Assembly: GCA_900470445.1 (NCBI GenBank)
Contig: UCAU01000004.1
Span: forward strand, 108,510-172,509
Direction: 5' to 3'
DNA: 64,000 bases
Origin: Hyphomicrobiales bacterium
GTDB lineage: Bacteria; Pseudomonadota; Alphaproteobacteria; Rhizobiales; Devosiaceae
Shown here: positions 58,255 through 64,000 of the stretch, piece after piece
Numbering within the stretch: the first letter of the stretch is position 1
Layout of the letters: every line of letters starts with the position of its first letter
Translations under genes and position numbers: made by a program
The notes under the pieces: model-generated
Told to the model about the DNA's origin: nothing
What the model saw: the letters and a program-made list of their open reading frames with translations, nothing else
The model's database searches: none

Positions 58255-59928
58255 CTACATATTCCCGTACATTGGACCCTCACCGCCCTGTGGCGGCACC
58301 CAGGTAATGTTCTGGTTGGGGTCTTTGATGTCGCAGGTTTTACAGTGGACGCAATTGGCGGCGTTGATCTGGAAGCGGGGGCCGGTGGGCTCTTCGATCC
58401 ATTCATAGACGCCGGCGGGGCAATAGCGGGCCGAGGGGCCGGCATAGATATCGTGTTCGGATGATTTTTGCAGCGCGGGATCGGCGACCAGCAAATGGCT
58501 GGGCTGGTCTTCGCTGTGGTTGGTGTTGGAAATGAACACCGAGGCCAGGCGATCGAAGGTCAGCACGCCATCGGGCTTGGGATAGGCGATGGGTTGGTGG
58601 GCGCCGGCGGGGTCGAGCGTGGCGGAATCGGGCTTGCCGTGGCCGAGCGTGCCAAAGGGGGACCAGCCGTTGCAGAGGGTGGTCAGCCACATGTCGATAC
58701 CAGCCAGCGCTATGCCGGCAATGGTGCCGAAGCGGGACCAGAGCGGCTTGACATTGCGGACGGGATTGAGGTCGCGGCCGATGGGGCCGTTGCGCCAATT
58801 GGCTTCGTATTCCATCAATTCGTCGCCGGAGCGGCCGGCGGCCAGCGCGGCGAGGGCTGCGTCGGCGGCTTGGATGCCTGAGAGCACGGCATTATGGCTG
58901 CCCTTGATGCGGGGCAGATTGATGAAGCCGGCGGCGCAGCCGAGTAGCGCTCCCCCGGGGAAGGTCAGCCTGGGCACCGATTGGTAGCCGCCTTCGGTGA
59001 TGGCGCGGGCGCCATAGCTGAGGCGGGTGGCGCCGGCGAAGGTTTTGGCGACGGCCGGGTGCGTCTTGAAACGCTGGAATTCTTCGTAAGGCGAGAGATA
59101 GGGATTGGCGTAATCGAGGTGGACGACGAGGCCCACGGCGACCTTGTTGTCCTCCAGGTGATAGAGGAAGCTGCCGCCGCCGGTGCTGTTATCGAGGGGC
59201 CAGCCGAAGCTGTGCTGGACGAGGCCCTTTTGATGCTGCTCGGGTGCGACTTCCCAGATTTCCTTGAGGCCGAGGCCGAATTTGGGGGGCTCATGGCCCT
59301 GATCGAGCCCGAAACGGGCGATGGCCAGCTTGCTCAATGAGCCGCGGGCGCCTTCGGCCAGCAACACATATTTGCCGAGCAGGGCCATGCCGCGGGCGAA
59401 ATTGGGGCCGGGTGTGCCATCGGGTTCAAGGCCCATATCGCCGGTGGCGACGCCGATGAGGGCGCCGTTGTCATAGAGCAATTCGGCGGCGGCGAAGCCG
59501 GGATAGATTTCGACGCCGAGCGCCATGGCCTTGTCGGCCAGCCAGCGGCAGACTTCGCCCAGTGAGACGATGAAACTGCCATGGTTGTGCATCAGCGGGG
59601 GCATGAGGCGCATCAGCCAGGCGGGGATGGCGGTGGCGCTGGTTTTGCTGAGGAACAGGAAGCGATCCTGGGCGACAGGCGTGCGAAAGGGGTGATCGGG
59701 TTCGTCGCGCCAGCCGGGCAGCAGGGCGTCGATGCCGATGGGGTCGACGACAGCGCCCGAGATGATATGGGCACCGACTTCGGCGCCTTTTTCGAGCACG
59801 ACGACGGCAAGGTCGGGATTGTTCTGTTTGAGGCGGATGGCGGCGGCGAGGCCGGCCGGGCCGGCGCCGACGATGACGACGTCGAATGCCATGCTTTCGC
59901 GGTCATCCAGACCCCCCGTGTCAGCCAT
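58255..59928 (-). CDS. Electron-transfer flavoprotein-ubiquinone oxidoreductase
   Basis: ATG 59926-59928 opens 557 residues, starting ADTGGLDDRESMAFDVVIVG with the FAD Rossmann motif VGAGPAGLAAAIRLKQ. The quinone-binding amphipathic stretch and SHNAVLSGIQAADAAL follow. The C-terminal [4Fe-4S] cysteines are in the YCPAGVYEW and NCVHCKTCDIKDPNQ segments. The enzyme passes electrons from ETF, loaded by acyl-CoA dehydrogenases in valine, isoleucine and fatty-acid breakdown, to ubiquinone at the inner membrane. Its place next to mmsA and the propionyl-CoA genes fits that pathway. The etfAB genes are not in view. Confidence 0.95.
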   Translation of the reverse strand: MADTGGLDDRESMAFDVVIVGAGPAGLAAAIRLKQNNPDLAVVVLEKGAEVGAHIISGAVVDPIGIDALLPGWRDEPDHPFRTPVAQDRFLFLSKTSATAIPAWLMRLMPPLMHNHGSFIVSLGEVCRWLADKAMALGVEIYPGFAAAELLYDNGALIGVATGDMGLEPDGTPGPNFARGMALLGKYVLLAEGARGSLSKLAIARFGLDQGHEPPKFGLGLKEIWEVAPEQHQKGLVQHSFGWPLDNSTGGGSFLYHLEDNKVAVGLVVHLDYANPYLSPYEEFQRFKTHPAVAKTFAGATRLSYGARAITEGGYQSVPRLTFPGGALLGCAAGFINLPRIKGSHNAVLSGIQAADAALAALAAGRSGDELMEYEANWRNGPIGRDLNPVRNVKPLWSRFGTIAGIALAGIDMWLTTLCNGWSPFGTLGHGKPDSATLDPAGAHQPIAYPKPDGVLTFDRLASVFISNTNHSEDQPSHLLVADPALQKSSEHDIYAGPSARYCPAGVYEWIEEPTGPRFQINAANCVHCKTCDIKDPNQNITWVPPQGGEGPMYGNM

Positions 59929-60100
59929 CCCAACCTGTTCCCGCAAGTGTTCTCAACGCTGCCCAATTAGCAGCAATGGGACCGCTTGGCCCGTGTTTTC
60001 TGAGGCGGCGCGGCGGGAAGAAAAACTTCGTTGGGCGGGGGTGAATGGGCGCGTACCATTGACTGGTCTGCCTTTGTGTTTCCCTGCCGAGAGTTTTTTT

Positions 60101-60601
60101 ATGTCTGACGCTGCCGCGCCCGAACGGGTTATCGATGTTCGTACCTTCTGGCAGGCGGTGGGCCTGCGGGCGGTCGGCACAGCCATTGTTACCGCCGAAG
60201 CGGGGGACGGTCCGCGCGGGTTTCTGGCGCTGTCGGCAACGCATTTGTCGGCCGAGCCGCCGCTGATGATGATCTCGGTCGACAAGAAAACCTCGGCGTT
60301 GCAGACCATTCTCGATGCCGGGCATTTTGCCATCAATTATCTGGCGAGCGGGCAGGCGGACCTTGCCGGACCGTTTGGCGGCAAGGGTGAGCTCAAGGGC
60401 GCCGATCGGTTTCAATTGGGGCACTGGGGCAGGCTCGCGACAGGGGCGCCGGTGCTGGAAGGGGCGGCGGGGGTGATCGATTGCCGGGTGGAGGAAGTGA
60501 TCGAGCGGTTTGGTACGGCGATCATTCTGGGCCGGGTGGTGGACTTCAGTGCAACGCCGGATGTGACGCCGCTAGTGTCCTACAAAGGCGGAACTCTGTG
60601 A
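60101..60601 (+). CDS. Flavin reductase family protein
   Basis: ATG 60101 gives 166 residues; a T7 run sits just before it, with GAGAG behind. The split-barrel FMN-binding fold shows as FWQAVGLRAVGTAIVTAEAG, GFLALSATHLSAEPPLMMIS, KKTSALQTILDAGHFAINYL and IIDCR-type strands near the end (AGVIDCRVEEVIERFG). Members reduce flavin with NAD(P)H for partner monooxygenases or act as flavoproteins by themselves. No two-component monooxygenase lies beside it, so the partner is unknown. It is divergent from ETF-QO. Confidence 0.88.
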   Translation: MSDAAAPERVIDVRTFWQAVGLRAVGTAIVTAEAGDGPRGFLALSATHLSAEPPLMMISVDKKTSALQTILDAGHFAINYLASGQADLAGPFGGKGELKGADRFQLGHWGRLATGAPVLEGAAGVIDCRVEEVIERFGTAIILGRVVDFSATPDVTPLVSYKGGTL

Positions 60602-60645
60602 CTCTACCGGCCTAAATTGCGCCTGGGGCTTGCATTGCTCAAAAA

Positions 60646-60660
60646 ACGCAAATATTGCGT
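60646..60660. promoter_or_regulatory. Candidate LacI-family operator
   Basis: ACGCAA-ATA-TTGCGT is a perfect inverted repeat in the 91-base gap before the LacI-family gene, 32 bases from its start codon. Self-regulation through such a site is usual for this family. Confidence 0.5.
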
Positions 60661-60692
60661 AGATAGGCAATCCTGCCCATCGGAATCGCGAA

Positions 60693-61697
60693 GTGGCCCC
60701 GCAGCGGCGCGCAAACCAGTCAGACATAGCCGAGCGCCTTGGTGTTTCGGTGAGCACGGTATCGCGCGCGCTGGCCAATGAAATCGGCATTAGCGACGCG
60801 GTGCGGCGCGATGTGCAGCGCATGGCGCGGGCGCTGGGCTATAAGAGCAAGCACACCAATGGCCAAGCCGCCGGCGATAAGCGCGCGGTGGCACTGGTGC
60901 CGCTGGGGAGCGCGACGAGCGGGTTATCGGGCTTCTATTTCGGGATTCTGGAAGGCATGCGGGCACAGGCCGCCGAAATGGGCATGGTGCTCGATGTGCG
61001 GCTGGTCAATGAAGCGGTGGTGACGCTCGATCTGATCAAGAAACAGATGGCCCAGACCGACGCAGAAGGCGTGTTGCTGGCGGGGATCGACGCCTGGGAC
61101 GGGCTGGTGCAATGGGCCGATGAGACCGATAGTTCGGTCGTGCTGGTCAATGGCGCGGACCCCAAAATGCAGGTCAGTGGCGCGGCTCCGGCTAATTTCT
61201 ACGGCGCCTTCATGGCAACGCAGCGGCTGATCGATGCCGGGCATAGGCGCATTCTGCATTATGGGCAAAAGAGCCGGCCGACATTGCTACAGCGGCAGCG
61301 CGGCTTTCAGGCAGCGATTGCGGCAAATCCGGGTGTGACCGGGACAGTCGTTTATGGCGCGGAGTGCCGGACCGAGCAGCTTTTGGCCGATGTGCTGGCC
61401 GGTGTGCATGACGTGACGGCTGTGTTCAGTTGGAACGATATTGCAGCGGTGGAGATGCTCGAGGGGCTCTATGCGGCCGATAGCCCGCTGGTCGAGGGCT
61501 TCTCGATCATCGGTTTTGACGACCTGCCGATTGCAGGCATGGCGACGCCGCGGCTGAGCACGATACGGGTGGATCGCGAGGCGATTGGGCGCTCGGCCGT
61601 GCGGCTGCTGGTGCAGCATATGGATGGCGAACGGGCCGTGCTGCAGGTGGAAACCGGCGTCAGCATGGTGGCCGGCGAGACTGTGTTCTCGATCTAA
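60693..61697 (+). CDS. LacI-family transcriptional regulator
   Basis: The 334-residue product starts at GTG 60693. The helix-turn-helix is at residues 7-28 (NQSDIAERLGVSVSTVSRAL), followed by the hinge helix region and a periplasmic-binding-type effector domain (VALVPLGSATSGLSGFYFGI, GVLLAGIDAWDGLVQWADET, FSIIGFDDLPIAGMATPRLS). The C-terminal part dimerises. It most likely represses nearby sugar genes, here the heparinase-like lyase and ABC transporter to the right, and is released by a sugar breakdown product. Both gene positions and operator-like repeats support this. Confidence 0.92.
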   Translation: MAPQRRANQSDIAERLGVSVSTVSRALANEIGISDAVRRDVQRMARALGYKSKHTNGQAAGDKRAVALVPLGSATSGLSGFYFGILEGMRAQAAEMGMVLDVRLVNEAVVTLDLIKKQMAQTDAEGVLLAGIDAWDGLVQWADETDSSVVLVNGADPKMQVSGAAPANFYGAFMATQRLIDAGHRRILHYGQKSRPTLLQRQRGFQAAIAANPGVTGTVVYGAECRTEQLLADVLAGVHDVTAVFSWNDIAAVEMLEGLYAADSPLVEGFSIIGFDDLPIAGMATPRLSTIRVDREAIGRSAVRLLVQHMDGERAVLQVETGVSMVAGETVFSI

Positions 61698-61804
61698 ATC
61701 AGCGTTCTGATTTCAAAATTCATCATCACCTTTTGGGTGCACGGGACGGGTTTTCCACACTCGTACCGGGCCATCCCTTTGGGTTTTCTACGAAAAATGA
61801 ACAA

Positions 61805-61833
61805 ATTTGCGTAATTTGCGCTATTTGCGCAAA
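61805..61833. promoter_or_regulatory. Three tandem 9-base ATTTGCG repeats ending in a palindrome
   Basis: ATTTGCGTA, ATTTGCGCT and ATTTGCGCA stand head to tail at 61805, 61814 and 61823. The last extends into the palindrome TTTGCGCAAA (61824-61833). The TTGCG core is the half-site of the candidate LacI operator at 60646-60660. The array lies 109 bases before the lyase gene. Confidence 0.5.
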
Positions 61834-61941
61834 GTGCTTGATTTTGCAAATCTTGTGAAATAGCGTGGCCCTCGTTGAACTGGATGGCAAAAAGATCGCG
61901 TTGAGCGACGGATGTCCGGGTTGAGTATGTAGGAGGGCGGC

Positions 61942-63750
61942 TTGGATTTGCGGCGCTGGAACGTCAAACATGTTCGCATGACGCTCGACGGCGCGGCTGC
62001 CTTTGCGCCGTTTACGCGTGATGTTGCCGAAATTCGGGCGCAGGTGGGATCGCAGGCCATCGAGGCTTTGCTCGAACGCGCCCGCGCCGATATCGGCGCT
62101 GATATTCCCGCGCTGCCGGCCGAACTCTATCTTGAATATCAGCGGACCGGGCGGCGCGAGGGCTATGAAGATGCCCAGCGCGCGCGGCGCAATATGCTCT
62201 ATCGGCTGACGCTGGCCGAATGGCTGGAGCGGAACGGGGAATTCGTAGCGGCGGCGGAAAACCTGTTGTGGGCGCGGCTGGAAGAGACCAATTGGGCCTG
62301 GCCGGCGCATGCGCGAACACTGGATTTTCCCGATCGGCCGACGGTTGATCTGGCGGCGGCGATGAGCGGGCTTGATCTGGCCGAGGCCGATTATCTGCTG
62401 GGCGACAAGCTCTCGCCGGAGTTGCGGGCGCGCATTCGCAGCGAGACTAACCGGCGCATAATTGCGCCCTTTCTTGAGCGCAATGATCATTGGTGGCTGC
62501 ATACGACGCCAGCCAAGCAGGTCAATAACTGGACCGCCGTGTGCGTGGCCGGTGTGGTTGGTGCGGCGTGTTATTTCGAGACGGATCTCGATCGGCTGGC
62601 CGAAATCATCACGCGCGGGCTGCATAGCCTTGCGGACTATCTGGACACGTTCGACAGCCAGGGTGGCTCGTCCGAGGGGCCGGATTACTGGTCCTATGGC
62701 TTTGGTAATTATGTGGTGTTGGCGCATTTGCTGGCAGAGCGGACGGGCGGGCAGATCGATCTGCTGGACTTGCCCATTGTGCGCGAGATTGCGCAATTCC
62801 CGGTGCGGACTGTGTTGACGCAGGGGGTGTGGGCGAGCTTTTCGGATTCCGACAGCAATCCCAGTTTTCATCCCGGTCTATTGTCCTATCTGGCCAAGAA
62901 CCTCGATCTGCCGGCGCTGACCGAATTGGGCACGCGCAATGACTTTGGCGTGCAGATGTTCAACCAGTTCGTCTGGCCACTGCGCCAATATGACTGGCCG
63001 CTGCCGGACAAGGGCGTGGCTTTTGGCGGAACGCCTCATGACTGGTTCGCCGATATGGGCTGGATGATCTCCCGGCTTGATCCCACCGATCCCAAATCGC
63101 TGCGGCTCGCCATCAAGGGTGGACATAATGACGAGATGCACAACCAGAACGATGTCGGCTCGCTGATCGTCGTGCAGGGCGGCAAGGTGGTGCTGACTGA
63201 TCCGGGGCGGGGGCGCTATTCCAAGGCCTATTTCGGGCCCGAGCGCTACGCCAATATCATGACCTCGTCGCGCGGCCATTCGGTGCCGGTGGTCAATGGC
63301 TTCGAGCAGGCCGAAGGCGCCGAGCGCGCCGCCAAGGTGCTGAGCCACAGCAATGGGGCCGACCGCGATGAGCTGGCGCTGGACATGGCGGCGGCCTATC
63401 CGGCGGAGGCGGGTTTGAGCCAATTGCAGCGCAGAGTGTCGTTTGACCGGCATGAGCCGGGCGGACGGATCGCGCTCAATGACAGTTTTGTTTTTGGCGG
63501 GGAGGGCGGCGCCTTTCAATCGGTGCTGGTGACCCCGCTCGCGGTGGATATCGGGACCGAGGAAGTGCGGATCGGCGGGGCCGATGGCGGGGTGAAAGTC
63601 CGGTTTGACGCCAGCCAGGTCGAGGTCAGCACCGAGCATCATGCCGGTGTCGAAAAACAATATGCGCCATCGGTCGATCTGACTCGGGTGCTGTTCGCTG
63701 CCCGCAGGGCCGGGCAGGGAGAGGTTGCGCTCGATATCACCCCGATCTGA
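61942..63750 (+). CDS. Heparinase II/III-like polysaccharide lyase
   Basis: The 602-residue protein starts at TTG 61942, chosen because AGGAGG lies five bases upstream. The N-terminal half is an alpha-toroid (ADYLLGDKLSPELRARIRSE, WWLHTTPAKQVNNWTAVCVA, SSEGPDYWSYGFGNYVVLAH). The C-terminal half is the beta-sandwich with the family motif KGGHNDEMHNQNDVGSLIVV, whose His residues and Asn bind metal and substrate. No signal peptide is visible, so it may act in the cytoplasm on imported oligosaccharide, as oligo-uronate lyases do. The substrate is not known. Confidence 0.85.
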   Translation: MDLRRWNVKHVRMTLDGAAAFAPFTRDVAEIRAQVGSQAIEALLERARADIGADIPALPAELYLEYQRTGRREGYEDAQRARRNMLYRLTLAEWLERNGEFVAAAENLLWARLEETNWAWPAHARTLDFPDRPTVDLAAAMSGLDLAEADYLLGDKLSPELRARIRSETNRRIIAPFLERNDHWWLHTTPAKQVNNWTAVCVAGVVGAACYFETDLDRLAEIITRGLHSLADYLDTFDSQGGSSEGPDYWSYGFGNYVVLAHLLAERTGGQIDLLDLPIVREIAQFPVRTVLTQGVWASFSDSDSNPSFHPGLLSYLAKNLDLPALTELGTRNDFGVQMFNQFVWPLRQYDWPLPDKGVAFGGTPHDWFADMGWMISRLDPTDPKSLRLAIKGGHNDEMHNQNDVGSLIVVQGGKVVLTDPGRGRYSKAYFGPERYANIMTSSRGHSVPVVNGFEQAEGAERAAKVLSHSNGADRDELALDMAAAYPAEAGLSQLQRRVSFDRHEPGGRIALNDSFVFGGEGGAFQSVLVTPLAVDIGTEEVRIGGADGGVKVRFDASQVEVSTEHHAGVEKQYAPSVDLTRVLFAARRAGQGEVALDITPI

Positions 63751-63841
63751 GGGGGAGTTCGAGGCAGTGGAGTGGCTGATATCGCCGCTCAAAGTGGAAG
63801 GAATGACCCGGCGCACAAGCTCCGGGCAAGGGAGGACCACA

Positions 63842-64000
63842 ATGGAACAACAAGACGCCTTGGTTCGTCGACTTAGCAGGCGGCCCGGCCGCGGATTGGC
63901 GGGAGCGGTAGCCCTGGTGGCTCTGCTCGCGGCAGCCGCTCCGGCGCTAGCTCAGCAGCAATCGCCTTCGTTGGATGCGCAGGTGGCCAGCGGCGATCTG
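63842..64000 (+). CDS. ABC transporter substrate-binding protein, N-terminal part
   Basis: ATG 63842 has GGGAGG upstream. The frame is open to the window edge (53 residues seen). It begins with a basic stretch and a signal peptide (GLAGAVALVALLAAAAPALA), then QQQSPSLDAQVASGDL, which matches the start of the mature part of family-5-type (oligopeptide/oligosaccharide) binding proteins, where a P-x-L-x-x-x-V-A-S-G start is common. It lies 91 bases after the lyase gene, in the same direction, and would import the lyase's substrate. The rest is beyond the window. Confidence 0.75.
   Translation, partial: MEQQDALVRRLSRRPGRGLAGAVALVALLAAAAPALAQQQSPSLDAQVASGDL

Overview
The window looks like chromosomal DNA from a high-GC alphaproteobacterium of the order Hyphomicrobiales (Rhizobiales). 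A Devosia-like relative is my best guess, but that is inference. The grounds are a DUF1153/SciP cell-cycle regulator, an FlbD-type sigma-54 flagellar activator, CtrA-like boxes (TTAA-N7-TTAA type), small DUF1236 and DUF2934 proteins, and a fused methylmalonyl-CoA mutase beside biotin-dependent acyl-CoA carboxylase genes. I see no rRNA, insertion sequence, prophage or CRISPR array. There is one tRNA, an elongator-type tRNA-Met(CAT).

Layout. 0-6 kb: the 3' end of fliJ, a stand-alone SecD-P1-like exported protein, two PRC-barrel proteins, a GNAT acetyltransferase, a zinc peptidase, a LysE exporter, a VOC protein, DUF2934 and a YgiN-like monooxygenase. 6-17 kb: the main flagellar block on the minus strand. 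fliF-fliG-fliH-fliN-flbD-flhA form one tightly packed operon, followed across a GST gene and sciP by a second operon, fliK-flgD. A CtrA-like box precedes fliF and another precedes sciP. A sigma-54 promoter with IHF-like and enhancer-like sites precedes fliK. This fits a CtrA > FlbD/sigma-54 > hook-gene cascade with SciP feeding back on CtrA. 17-24 kb: mnmA, a phosphotransferase, a second LysE exporter, an ECF sigma factor translationally coupled to a membrane-anchored VWA protein, a ring-cleaving-dioxygenase-like protein and tRNA-Met.

24.4-43.6 kb: a segment whose strand composition (C-rich plus strand) is the opposite of both flanks. It holds an RND efflux pump with two lipoprotein adaptors, an L,D-transpeptidase-like protein lacking the usual catalytic His, a Cys4-type hypothetical, and a PhoPQ-like two-component system coupled to an Asn-Gly-repeat/PepSY-like secreted protein. 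DUF1236 and DUF6600-like envelope proteins, an HPP/CBS membrane protein, a type I secretion system with its RTX substrate, a T4-endonuclease-V-type DNA glycosylase and a lipocalin follow. 43.6-45.3 kb: a FecCD permease remnant, a small conserved protein and a site-2-protease homologue that has lost its metal-binding residues.

45.3-64 kb: carbon metabolism. A sugar-binding protein is divergent from an FGGY kinase, and a GMC oxidoreductase is divergent from a propionyl-CoA module (pccB-pccA-mcm-mce). Close by are a LysR regulator divergent from mmsA, then ETF-ubiquinone oxidoreductase. Together these would take valine and propionate carbon to succinyl-CoA and pass acyl-CoA dehydrogenase electrons to quinone. 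The right end has a flavin reductase, a LacI regulator with a candidate self-operator, a heparinase II/III-like lyase preceded by tandem TTTGCG repeats, and the start of an ABC-transporter binding protein, which reads as a polysaccharide-utilisation locus cut by the window edge.
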